Shown here: piece by piece, positions 1 to 5,900 of the stretch
How positions within the stretch are numbered: position 1 is the first letter of the stretch
Layout: each line of letters opens with the position of its first letter
NCBI GenBank assembly: GCA_030037575.1
Contig: JASHRB010000506.1
Location: 1-5,900, forward strand
Origin: Candidatus Sulfotelmatobacter sp.
Lineage (GTDB): Bacteria; Acidobacteriota; Terriglobia; Terriglobales; Acidobacteriaceae
Length of the DNA stretch: 5,900 bases
Direction of reading: 5' to 3'
The notes under the pieces: model-generated
The model's input: the letters and a program-made list of their open reading frames with translations, nothing else
Databases searched by the model: none
What the model was told of the DNA's origin: nothing
Program-made: the position numbers and the translations under genes

Positions 1-189
1 AGCAGTGTCGCAACCGCGCGGTCTTTGCCACGCTTCTCCCGGAAGCCTAGACACGGGTCTGGGCGCAGACTGCATCGCTCACAGGCGAGACCTGGCAGGT
101 CCTCCCGTCTGGTTTCGCCCGGGCGTCGCCCGCGCAACCGTGAAAGCGTGCCTCGGACTAGCGAAGTGAAACCGGCTGCGCTTGAGGGA
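1..189. other. Structured spacer downstream of mfd, no assignable gene
   Basis: No protein or known RNA family is recognised here. Several short perfect inverted repeats are visible: GTCTG/CAGAC at 57-70 (loop GGCG), GACCT/AGGTC at 89-101, CGGGC/GCCCG at 120-132 (loop GTC), and a longer-range GGTTTC (111-116) with GAAACC (168-173) enclosing the third. On the plus strand, frames open from the left edge stop at 50 (TAG) and 169 (TGA). Either could be the tail of a gene entering from the left, but the stretches are too short to judge. I saw no tRNA T-loop signature and no RNase P, tmRNA or SRP core. Confidence 0.4.
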
Positions 190-221
190 ACGGAGGAATG
201 CCTCCGTCTCTTCTTTTTTTT
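190..221 (+). terminator. Intrinsic terminator, plus-strand polarity
   Basis: A 7-bp perfect stem, ACGGAGG (190-196) with CCTCCGT (201-207) and a 4-nt loop AATG, is followed by a T-rich tract with eight consecutive T at 214-221. That layout terminates plus-strand transcription, from a gene or RNA to the left of or within 1-189. On the minus strand the same hairpin lies 23 nt past the mfd stop. There it is preceded by an A-tract and followed only by TTCCCTC, so it would be a weak terminator for mfd. It may act in both directions. Confidence 0.7.
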
Positions 222-230
222 CGTTTTGGG

Positions 231-3200
231 CTATGGCTGGACGGCGGGCTGTTTGGCGGCTTCCGTGCTGGTTAGTTGTTCGAGGATTGTGCCTAGGGAT
301 CGGAGGATCTGTTCGGCGGCTGTGGCCTGCAGCTGAAACTTTAGTTGGCCCTGGGGAGTGAATTGGACACCGCGTTGGGCGTTGACGAAGCGGGCCAGCT
401 GCTCGAGATCGACTTGGGCGTTTTGTTGGAACTTTAGAGTTACGTCGTCGCGCCTGCGCTCGATGGCACTGACGCCGATTTTCATGCACCGCAGTTTCAG
501 CGACGCGTAGTCGAAGAGATTGCGCACGGCGGGCGGCGGCGGGCCGTAGCGGTCTTGCATTTCGGCGGTGACATCGTTGAGCTGCGATTCGCTTTCGACG
601 CGAGCGACGCGCTTGTACATCTGCAGGCGTTGATTCTCTTCGGGGATGTAGCCGGCGGGGATGCGAATGTTGAGGCCGAGGTTGAGCTGAGTTTCGGCTG
701 CTTCGGGGGCGGCTTCGCCTTTCATTTCGCGGACGGCGCGCTCGAGCATTTGCGTGTAGAGTTCGAAGCCCACGGCTTCGATGTGGCCGCTCTGTTCGCC
801 GCCCAGCATGTTGCCCGCGCCGCGCAGCTCGAGATCGAGCGCGGCGAGTTTGAAGCCGGCACCCAAGTCTGAAAATTCTTTCAGCGCCGCGAGCCGGCGG
901 CGGGCGATGGGCGTGAGTTCGACCTCCGGCGGAATCAGAAGGTAAGCGTAGGCGCGCCGATTGGAGCGGCCGACGCGTCCGCGAAGCTGGTAAAGCTCGG
1001 AGAGGCCCAGCCGCTCGGCGCGGTTGATCAGGATGGTGTTGCAGAGGGGGATGTCGAGGCCGTTTTCGATGATGGTGGTGGAAACCAGGATGTCGGCCTC
1101 GTGATGCATGAATTTCAGCATCACTTTTTCGAGTTCGCCTTCCGACATTTGGCCGTGACCGACGAGGATGCGGGCTTTCACGGCTAAGGCCTGGATCTTT
1201 GCCGCCACTTCCCAGATGGTGTCGACGCGGTTGTGCACGAAATACACCTGGCCGCCGCGTTCGAGTTCCTGCTCCAGGGCGGATTGCACTAGTTTTTCGT
1301 CCCAACTGGCGACCACGGTTTGGATCGCCATGCGGTCTTTGGGCGGAGTTTCGATCACGCTCATGTCGCGCAGGCCGACCAGCGACATGTGAAGGGTGCG
1401 CGGAATCGGCGTGGCCGACATGGTGAGCACGTCGACTTGCTGGCGCATTTGCTTGATGCGCTCTTTGTGGCGGACGCCGAAGCGCTGTTCCTCGTCCACG
1501 ATGAGCAGGCCGAGGTCGAAGAATTTTATGTCTTTCGAAAGAATGCGGTGGGTGCCGATCAGGATATCGACTTTGCCGGCTTCGGTTTTCTGCAGAATTT
1601 CTTTTTGCTGCTTGGGGTTGCGGAAGCGGCTGATCATTTCGATGGTGACCGGGAACGGGGCGAAGCGCTGCTGGAAAGTTTCGTAGTGTTGGAACGCCAG
1701 AACCGTGGTCGGGGCCAGCACGGCGACTTGTTTGTTGTCGCTAACCGCTTTGAAGGCGGCGCGCATGGCGACTTCGGTTTTGCCGTAGCCCACGTCGCCG
1801 CAGAGCAGGCGATCCATGGGTTGCGCGGTTTCCATGTCCCGTATGACGTCGGCGATGGCTTGCGCCTGGTCTTCGGTTTCGCTGTATTCGAAGCTGTCTT
1901 CGAACTCGTGGAACCATTCGTTGGCGGGTGGAAAGGCGTGCCCGACGGCGGTTTTACGGGCGGCGTAGAGCTTGAGCAGTTCGTCGGCCATGTCTTTCAT
2001 GGCCTTGCGAACCCGGGCTTTGGTCTTTGACCAAGCTTGTGTACCCAGATGGCTGAGGACCGGCTTGGCGCCTTCCGACGAACGATATTTCTGGATAAGA
2101 TCGAGGCGCGTCAGCGGGACGTAGAGGCGCGCGGCCTCGGCGAACTCGAGCAGCATGAATTCGGCGGGACCGTCGCCCTGGTTGATTTCTTTCAGGCCCT
2201 GATACTGGCCGATGCCGTGCTCGACGTGAACCACGTAGTCACCGACCTGGAGATCGCGGAAATCGGAGAGAAATGCGGAGACTTTGGATTTTGTGCGCTG
2301 CGGGCGAGCGCCCCCGGCTGCCGACTCGTCGAACAGATCGCGGGAACCGAAGATTGCCAGATTGGCGTCGGGAATGAAAACGCCGTCGGGAACGTAAGCG
2401 GTGGCCAGCGTGCTGGTGAAAATTTCGCCGGCGAAGTAGCTGGTTTCGTCGGCGTAGCTTTCGCCCCCTCGAGTGTGGCTTCCCAGTTTGAACGAAACGC
2501 CGTATTCGGTGAAAATGTCGGCGAGGCGTTCGACTTCTCCGAGGTTGGGGACGGCGACGAGAACCCGCTTGCCCTGTTTGGTGATTTTTTGAACTTCTTC
2601 CAGCAGGGCCGGAACTTGCCCGTGGAAACGCGGCGAAGGCTGGGTAAGAAATTGGACCGCGCTTGTGGAACGTACTTGGGGGGCGGCCAGTTCATCGCCT
2701 CCGCGGGTGATGGCGAGGTGTTCGATATCCGCCCCGGGGAGTGATTTCGTTTTCTCCCACCAGGCGTCGGGTGCGACGTACAGATCTTGGGGGCGGACGA
2801 GATTGCCGACGCCGCTGCGCTCGTGGGCTTCCGAGACACGCGTGCAAAATTTGTCGAACTCCTGCCTAAGTTGCTCGGGTTCATCGAGCAGCAGGGCGGC
2901 ACGCGGCAAGAAATCGAAGATGGTGCCGGTGGCTCCGGCGAGGGGAGAATAGAACTCCCAGCCGGGGAAAACGTTGACCCCGCCGGCGCGGACGGCGGCT
3001 TCGCGAACTTGCTCGCCCCCGGCGATACGCCGGCCGCTGAGACGGGCATGAATCGCCCCGAGAAGATGCTCGCTGACCGGAGTTTCGGTGAGCGGAAGAA
3101 GCAGCGCTTCATCGATTGGCTGGGAGGAGCGCTGCGAAGTGGGCTCGAACTTGCGGATGGATTCAGCCTCGTCCCCGAAGAATTCGATGCGCAAAGGGCG

Positions 3201-3800
3201 TTCGGCCTCGGGAGAATAGACATCGAGGATGCCACCGCGCAGCGCGTATTGGCCGGGCATTTCCACAACGTCGCTGGAGACGTAGCCGACGGTGTTGAGG
3301 TGCGCGAGGAGGGATTCGAGATCGAAAGACTCACCCCGCCGGATGGTCCGGGCGAGGCTCGCATAATAGTCGCTCGCTTGCAGAAGAATCGCAGTGGCGG
3401 CGATGGGCGAGACCACGATGTTGGCCGCGCCAGTGGCGATTTTCCAGAGCGCAGTGGCACGTTCTTCCTGAAGTTCGGGATGCGGGGAAAGATTCTGGAA
3501 AGGGAGAACGTCGCGCGCGGGGAGCGCGATGATCGACTGGGGATCGCAGGCGGAGGTGAGTTCGGCGAATCCGCCAAGCAGGGAAAGCAGGTCTTCGGCC
3601 GAGCGATTGTCGCTGACGACGAAAATCAACGGCCGCTGCGCGGCGCGTTGAAAAAGCACGAGCAGCAGAGCTTTGGCGGTGGGCGTGAGTCCTGAAACAC
3701 GCATGCGCCCCGTGCCCTCTTTGAGGTGGGAGGCAACACGCGAGAAGGCGGGAAGATGCTCGACGTCCGCAAAAAGGTCGCGGACGAAGGGAAGAAGCAT
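231..3800 (-). CDS. mfd: Transcription-repair coupling factor Mfd
   Basis: The product is a 1189-residue cytoplasmic ATP-driven DNA translocase. In this family it pushes or removes RNA polymerase stalled at a lesion and recruits UvrA(BC) for nucleotide excision repair. Visible domains in order: a UvrB-like N-terminal module (about 1-350, with [11 protein letters not shown] near 99 and [11 protein letters not shown] at 185-195); a CarD-like RNA-polymerase-interacting domain (about 515-580, starting [15 protein letters not shown]); and a RecG-like superfamily 2 motor. Motor motifs are Walker [10 protein letters not shown] (668-676), DEEQ (769-772), SATPIPRT (795-802), [11 protein letters not shown] (908-918) and QLRGRVGRS (938-946). 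A TRG region (about 960-1010) and a C-terminal D7-like domain (about 1040-1165) follow. E. coli Mfd has 1148 residues, so this copy is full length and has no frameshift. The ATG at 3800 is chosen because an in-frame TAA lies six codons upstream and the N-terminus fits the family. There is no Shine-Dalgarno sequence before it. Confidence 0.98.
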   Translation of the reverse strand: MLLPFVRDLFADVEHLPAFSRVASHLKEGTGRMRVSGLTPTAKALLLVLFQRAAQRPLIFVVSDNRSAEDLLSLLGGFAELTSACDPQSIIALPARDVLPFQNLSPHPELQEERATALWKIATGAANIVVSPIAATAILLQASDYYASLARTIRRGESFDLESLLAHLNTVGYVSSDVVEMPGQYALRGGILDVYSPEAERPLRIEFFGDEAESIRKFEPTSQRSSQPIDEALLLPLTETPVSEHLLGAIHARLSGRRIAGGEQVREAAVRAGGVNVFPGWEFYSPLAGATGTIFDFLPRAALLLDEPEQLRQEFDKFCTRVSEAHERSGVGNLVRPQDLYVAPDAWWEKTKSLPGADIEHLAITRGGDELAAPQVRSTSAVQFLTQPSPRFHGQVPALLEEVQKITKQGKRVLVAVPNLGEVERLADIFTEYGVSFKLGSHTRGGESYADETSYFAGEIFTSTLATAYVPDGVFIPDANLAIFGSRDLFDESAAGGARPQRTKSKVSAFLSDFRDLQVGDYVVHVEHGIGQYQGLKEINQGDGPAEFMLLEFAEAARLYVPLTRLDLIQKYRSSEGAKPVLSHLGTQAWSKTKARVRKAMKDMADELLKLYAARKTAVGHAFPPANEWFHEFEDSFEYSETEDQAQAIADVIRDMETAQPMDRLLCGDVGYGKTEVAMRAAFKAVSDNKQVAVLAPTTVLAFQHYETFQQRFAPFPVTIEMISRFRNPKQQKEILQKTEAGKVDILIGTHRILSKDIKFFDLGLLIVDEEQRFGVRHKERIKQMRQQVDVLTMSATPIPRTLHMSLVGLRDMSVIETPPKDRMAIQTVVASWDEKLVQSALEQELERGGQVYFVHNRVDTIWEVAAKIQALAVKARILVGHGQMSEGELEKVMLKFMHHEADILVSTTIIENGLDIPLCNTILINRAERLGLSELYQLRGRVGRSNRRAYAYLLIPPEVELTPIARRRLAALKEFSDLGAGFKLAALDLELRGAGNMLGGEQSGHIEAVGFELYTQMLERAVREMKGEAAPEAAETQLNLGLNIRIPAGYIPEENQRLQMYKRVARVESESQLNDVTAEMQDRYGPPPPAVRNLFDYASLKLRCMKIGVSAIERRRDDVTLKFQQNAQVDLEQLARFVNAQRGVQFTPQGQLKFQLQATAAEQILRSLGTILEQLTSTEAAKQPAVQP

Positions 3801-3809
3801 GCGCCGACT

Positions 3810-3818
3810 ATTTTAGCA
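3810..3818 (-). promoter_or_regulatory. Extended -10 promoter of mfd, probably leaderless
   Basis: On the minus strand TGC-TAAAAT occupies 3818-3810. It is an extended -10 element (TGn) followed by a hexamer matching TATAAT at five of six bases. Only nine bases separate it from the mfd ATG, so transcription should start at or within about three bases of the start codon. No good -35 hexamer sits 16-18 bp further upstream, as is common for extended -10 promoters. No purine-rich ribosome binding site precedes the ATG, which agrees with a leaderless mRNA. The motif is seen directly; its use as a promoter is inferred. Confidence 0.55.
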
Positions 3819-3828
3819 GGAAAGAAAT

Positions 3829-3846
3829 TTGGTTCGCGGCGACCAA
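3829..3846. repeat. Small hairpin just upstream of the mfd promoter
   Basis: TTGGT (3829-3833) pairs with ACCAA (3842-3846), and an inner CG/CG pair extends the stem past a single bulge. Read on the minus strand it is preceded by CCTTTTTT and followed by AATTTCTTT. It could therefore be a weak terminator for transcripts arriving from the carotenoid gene, or a protein-binding dyad at the -35 position of the mfd promoter. The sequence does not decide between these. Confidence 0.35.
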
Positions 3847-3888
3847 AAAAGGAAACCCCGGAGCACACGGGTGAGTCGGTTCCGATGT

Positions 3889-3931
3889 GTTTGCAAGCAG
3901 GCAAACCCCTTCGACTGCGCTCCGGGCAGGC
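3889..3931. repeat. Dispersed intergenic repeat with adjoining hairpin
   Basis: The stretch at 3907-3931 contains CTTCGACTGCGCTCCGGG and closely resembles a short repeat I know from spacers of many environmental bacterial genomes (core CTTCGACTGCGCTC, then a G-run and CAGG). Its translation in spurious reading frames gives the telltale strings ACPERSRR on one strand and LRLRSGQA on the other, both present here. Directly beside it is a perfect 6-bp hairpin, GTTTGC (3889-3894) with GCAAAC (3901-3906). The repeat lies between the carotenoid gene and mfd and probably encodes nothing. Family membership is from memory; only one copy is in the window. Confidence 0.6.
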
Positions 3932-4006
3932 CATGGGCGCCCGCACCCGCGAGGTTCGCTCTCATCAGAGGATTCCCTTTCTCGCCCGGGGGGACACCCA
4001 CTTTGT

Positions 4007-4786
4007 TTACGCTTTCGGCGCCGTCCAAAGGCGGATTAAAGCGACTAGGCCCGGGAATCCCATGGAAAATACCGCGATGACCTTCAAGGCAGGAAGGCTG
4101 TTTGCCGTGACGTAACGCAGAGCGAAGAAAGCGTAGACGATTGCCGGGAGAGCGGCGAATGTTTGGCTTGCAGATTTTTCGCTGTTGCCATTTCGCCAGA
4201 CAGCTGCTGCCAGCAAGTAGATAAGGAAGGTGGTGAGAATCCATCCAAAGTAGTTTCTCAGCGGAACTCCGAAATACGGTCCGCCGTTCTCCCAGATCCA
4301 GTTGTGGGCACGAGCCATGCCCGGGTCCATAACCATGTCCCAGCCGGTGACCGCGAGGGCGGAGACCATAGCCAGCGCGATCATGCCGAGGGGAGAGCCA
4401 AGATCGGCGCCGCGCAGAATGGCGCGAGCCACCATCCAGGAGGGATAGATCATCATGAACCAGGCGAGCGGAATGATTATGGGCACGTGACCGAGCTTGG
4501 CTCCGAGCATGTCGCTGTAGCGGTAGGGGCCGTAGATGAGGCCCGTGCGGACACCGATTTCTTCGAACGCGTAGGAGACCACGGCGGCGGTCGAGAAGAA
4601 AGCCATGGTGAAGCGCGCGCCTTGCAGAGCGCCGCAGTGCAGCAGCGCGAATAGCACAAAGACTAGAGTGAAGCCGATGTTGCCGAGGCCCGGCAGCCGA
4701 AGCCAGGGCGCGACCGCTTCGGCCAGGATCAAATACATGGTGGCGGAGAAAAATATCCAAGAGGCAGCGATCAGAGAGCGTCTCAT
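4007..4786 (-). CDS. CruF/DUF422-family carotenoid biosynthesis membrane protein
   Basis: The product is a hydrophobic 259-residue protein with seven or eight likely membrane segments (about 5-25, 36-55, 59-77, 102-120, 131-148, 179-197, 207-224, 231-252). It carries the family's polar signatures: EEIGVRTG..YGPYRYSD (75-92), then LGHVPIIIPLAW (98-109), GWDMVMDPGMA (149-159) and WENGGPYFGVPLRNYFGW (165-182). The acidic residues in these motifs are probable active-site residues. Characterised relatives are hydratases such as CruF (gamma-carotene 1',2'-hydratase) and archaeal bisanhydrobacterioruberin hydratase, which add water to an acyclic carotenoid end at the membrane. The substrate here is unknown, because no crtI, crtB, lycopene cyclase or cruG-type glycosyltransferase is in the window. 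The frame is open up to an ATG at 4927, but the extra 47 residues are polar, proline- and glycine-rich and overlap spacer hairpins. The ATG at 4786 starts directly before the first membrane segment and is preferred. Its ribosome binding site (GAAG, 8 nt away) is weak. Confidence 0.82.
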   Translation of the reverse strand: MRRSLIAASWIFFSATMYLILAEAVAPWLRLPGLGNIGFTLVFVLFALLHCGALQGARFTMAFFSTAAVVSYAFEEIGVRTGLIYGPYRYSDMLGAKLGHVPIIIPLAWFMMIYPSWMVARAILRGADLGSPLGMIALAMVSALAVTGWDMVMDPGMARAHNWIWENGGPYFGVPLRNYFGWILTTFLIYLLAAAVWRNGNSEKSASQTFAALPAIVYAFFALRYVTANSLPALKVIAVFSMGFPGLVALIRLWTAPKA

Positions 4787-4835
4787 AGAGGGTTCTTCGG
4801 TTCTTCCGCCAAGCAATGCGGTTGACGATAGCAGA

Positions 4836-4864
4836 TTGATACCAGAGAAGCCGCGTTTTGCACA
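4836..4864 (-). promoter_or_regulatory. Weak candidate promoter of the carotenoid gene
   Basis: On the minus strand a TGG-TATCAA extended -10 (4844-4836) lies 17 bp from TGTGCA (4864-4859), a three-of-six match to the -35 consensus. Transcription would start near 4829, leaving a leader of roughly 40 nt before the ATG at 4786. Both hexamers are poor matches, so this is only the best candidate in the spacer. Confidence 0.22.
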
Positions 4865-4868
4865 GCCG

Positions 4869-4891
4869 CCCCCCAGGGCCGGGTGGGGGGG
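4869..4891. repeat. C6/G7 homopolymer hairpin
   Basis: Six C (4869-4874) and seven G (4885-4891) can pair around a 10-nt loop, giving a very stable all-GC stem. No T-tract follows on either strand, so it is not a classical terminator. It lies just upstream of the candidate promoter of the carotenoid gene. Homopolymer tracts like these are also prone to length change and sequencing error, but no coding frame is affected if the carotenoid gene starts at 4786. Confidence 0.5.
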
Positions 4892-4932
4892 AGAGCCAGC
4901 AGGGAGGTACGCACTCGGGGAAAGCATTTTGA

Positions 4933-5004
4933 GTCACTCATTCCGGCTCTTTTGCGCGGAGAGCCCTGGCCTCGCGCGGCGAAAAACGCGAGCCTTGGGA
5001 TGAC
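4933..5004. repeat. Imperfect inverted-repeat element with GTCA ends
   Basis: The left end reads GTCACTCATTCCGGCTC (4933-4949) and the right end GAGCCTTGGGATGAC (4990-5004). Read inward, each end runs GTCA, then a CC-containing stretch, then GGCTC. Inside is a secondary hairpin, GGCCTCGCG (4968-4976) with CGCGAGCC (4987-4994), one bulge and a 10-nt loop. Size and ends recall non-coding palindromic repeats with GTCATTCC/GGAATGAC termini that are scattered in spacers of many bacteria. It sits 21 bp past the stop of the dimethylargininase-like gene and could stabilise the 3' end of that mRNA. Family membership is an inference. Confidence 0.45.
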
Positions 5005-5025
5005 GCTGGGGGAATTCAAGGATGT

Positions 5026-5900
5026 TCAGAGCCGCTGCAGCGGGCGCGTGAGGCAGGTGGGGCCTCCGCCGCCGTTGATGCAGAGCTCGAAGCCGGGGAA
5101 GCTACGGACGTCGAATCCGGCGGCGCGGAGACGGGCGTTGGTTTTCTCGTTCTCGGCCAGGGCCAGCAGGCGATTGTTGCCCAGTGCGAGCACGTTGCAG
5201 GCGAGCGTGGGCCGTTCGGAGGAATCGATTTCGATGAAGCTGTAGCCGCGCGACCTGAGAAGTTCGACGGTTTCGACGGCCAGCCAGGGACAATCGACCA
5301 GGACGGTGTGATCGTCGAGCAAGCTGATGAGCGACATTAGATGCAGGCATGCGGAGGGGCCAGTGCCGTGGGGGAGCGGGGCGGAGAGAACTTCAATTCC
5401 CTTGGGCGCAAGCATGGTGCGCATCTGTTGAACGCCAGCCGCGTTGGTGCGGTACCCCCGTCCGATGAGAAGAGTTTGCGAGTCGAGCCAGAGCATGTCT
5501 CCGGCTTCGCTGGTGGCGCGGGCGCTGATGGTGTCGAGAGTAGGGACGCTGACGGATTCGCAGAATGCGGCATGGCGAGGGCCTTCGGCGACGCGATTGG
5601 GTTTGCCCGGATGCATGACGATGAGGCCGTAATCGGTGGTCAGTGATGCGTCGTGGGTGTAGACGGCGTCGAGGGTGAGATCGGGCGAGGGTGGGAGTTC
5701 GAGGACTTCGGCGCCGACCGCGGCCAGTTCGCGACACAAAGCTTGGTGCTGAGATTGAGCGGTCGCGAAATTGGGGGCGTGACGGAAACCGAGGTCGCGC
5801 CAATGGCTGGCGGCTTCGGGGTGATTCCATCCCGCGCCGTCGGGTGAACAGACCAGGACCCGCCGGAGCGGGGCCACCATGGAATGGCCATTGAAGCGGG
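5026..5900 (-). CDS. Dimethylargininase-like amidinotransferase-fold hydrolase, 5' end possibly cut
   Basis: The product belongs to the guanidino-group-modifying (pentein) superfamily, whose cytoplasmic members include dimethylarginine dimethylaminohydrolase (to citrulline plus dimethylamine), arginine deiminase and amidinotransferases. Counting from the ATG at 5880 (284 residues), the family hallmarks are YTHDAS with Asp77, EAGDMLWL (125-132), GRGYRTNAAGV (140-150), the catalytic His180 in ACLHL, and the nucleophile Cys276 in GGGGPTC near the C-terminus. A complete catalytic set is therefore present. Dimethylargininase is the best fit by motif spacing, but the substrate cannot be fixed by eye, and ornithine- or arginine-directed activity is possible. 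The start is uncertain. No Shine-Dalgarno precedes 5880, and the frame stays open to the window edge (R-F-N-G-H-S before the Met). This resembles the glycine- and serine-containing lead-in often found before MVAPLRRVLV in homologues. The gene is therefore annotated as possibly 5'-partial. Confidence 0.82.
   Translation of the reverse strand, partial: RFNGHSMVAPLRRVLVCSPDGAGWNHPEAASHWRDLGFRHAPNFATAQSQHQALCRELAAVGAEVLELPPSPDLTLDAVYTHDASLTTDYGLIVMHPGKPNRVAEGPRHAAFCESVSVPTLDTISARATSEAGDMLWLDSQTLLIGRGYRTNAAGVQQMRTMLAPKGIEVLSAPLPHGTGPSACLHLMSLISLLDDHTVLVDCPWLAVETVELLRSRGYSFIEIDSSERPTLACNVLALGNNRLLALAENEKTNARLRAAGFDVRSFPGFELCINGGGGPTCLTRPLQRL

Noticed and set aside
30..110. Possible cobalamin riboswitch (GCCACG near 28 and AGACCTGG near 88)
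   Set aside because: Only fragments of the consensus are present. The core GCCACTG and the surrounding stems are not found, and no downstream plus-strand gene exists.
25..336. Plus-strand 103-codon open frame at the left edge
   Set aside because: It has an arginine-rich, non-protein-like composition, runs through the terminator and into the antisense of mfd, and has no ribosome binding site.
79..1305. 408-codon minus-strand open frame overlapping the 3' part of mfd
   Set aside because: It is an arginine- and proline-rich shadow of mfd in another frame, without domains or a supported start.
2192..3577. 461-codon minus-strand open frame inside mfd
   Set aside because: It is a serine- and proline-rich low-complexity translation, out of frame with the clear Mfd protein.
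555..3695. Long plus-strand open stretches of 100-300 codons opposite mfd (555-872, 1320-2030, 2037-2744, 2787-3695)
   Set aside because: All lie in the frame exactly in register with mfd codons. Stops there arise only from TTA, CTA and TCA codons in mfd, which a GC-rich genome rarely uses. The translations match no family and mfd itself is unmistakable.
3626..3946. 106-codon minus-strand open frame starting MRAPMACPERSRRG
   Set aside because: The N-terminus is the translation of the dispersed repeat and the remainder overlaps the start of mfd out of frame.
4822..4850. TTGACG at 4822 as a plus-strand -35 element
   Set aside because: No acceptable -10 hexamer follows at 16-18 bp, and no plus-strand gene lies downstream.
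4787..4927. N-terminal 47-residue extension of the CruF-like protein from the ATG at 4927
   Set aside because: The extension is polar, glycine- and proline-rich, overlaps the C6/G7 hairpin and candidate promoter, and is not expected in this membrane protein family.
3813..4937. 374-codon minus-strand open frame across the carotenoid gene and the spacer
   Set aside because: It is the +1/+2 shadow of the CruF-like gene and runs into the dispersed repeat; it has no family features.
4783..5019. 78-codon minus-strand open frame in the spacer between the first two genes
   Set aside because: It translates the inverted-repeat element and the homopolymer hairpin, with no ribosome binding site and no family likeness.

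Overview
This GC-rich window reads as an ordinary chromosomal segment with three genes, all on the minus strand. I found no phage, insertion sequence, CRISPR array, rRNA or tRNA. The most likely source is a soil- or metagenome-type bacterium, probably Acidobacteriota. That guess rests on my recollection of acidobacterial Mfd N-termini, the presence of a CruF-type carotenoid gene, and short spacer repeats common in such genomes. It is an inference and was not checked by a search.

Read in the direction of transcription (right to left), the first gene enters from the right edge at 5900 and ends at 5026. It encodes a dimethylargininase-like enzyme of the guanidino-group-modifying superfamily, and its true start may lie outside the window. 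A spacer of about 240 bp follows (4787-5025). It holds a GTCA-ended imperfect inverted repeat, a C6/G7 hairpin and a weak candidate promoter. Next is a multi-pass membrane protein of the CruF/DUF422 carotenoid family (4007-4786). A second spacer of about 205 bp (3801-4006) holds a hairpin, a copy of a dispersed intergenic repeat and the promoter of the next gene. That gene is mfd (231-3800), a full-length transcription-repair coupling factor. To the left of mfd is a 230-bp spacer with several small hairpins. It ends in an intrinsic terminator whose T-tract lies on the plus strand.

The three products have no obvious shared pathway: arginine-derivative metabolism, carotenoid tailoring, and DNA repair at stalled RNA polymerase. 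The repeat-bearing spacers of more than 200 bp suggest separate transcription units, although all three genes are co-directional.

I see no convincing new biological system here. The points most worth a second look are the mfd promoter, which appears to give a leaderless mRNA, the structured spacer with a plus-strand terminator at the left end, and the dispersed repeats in the two spacers.
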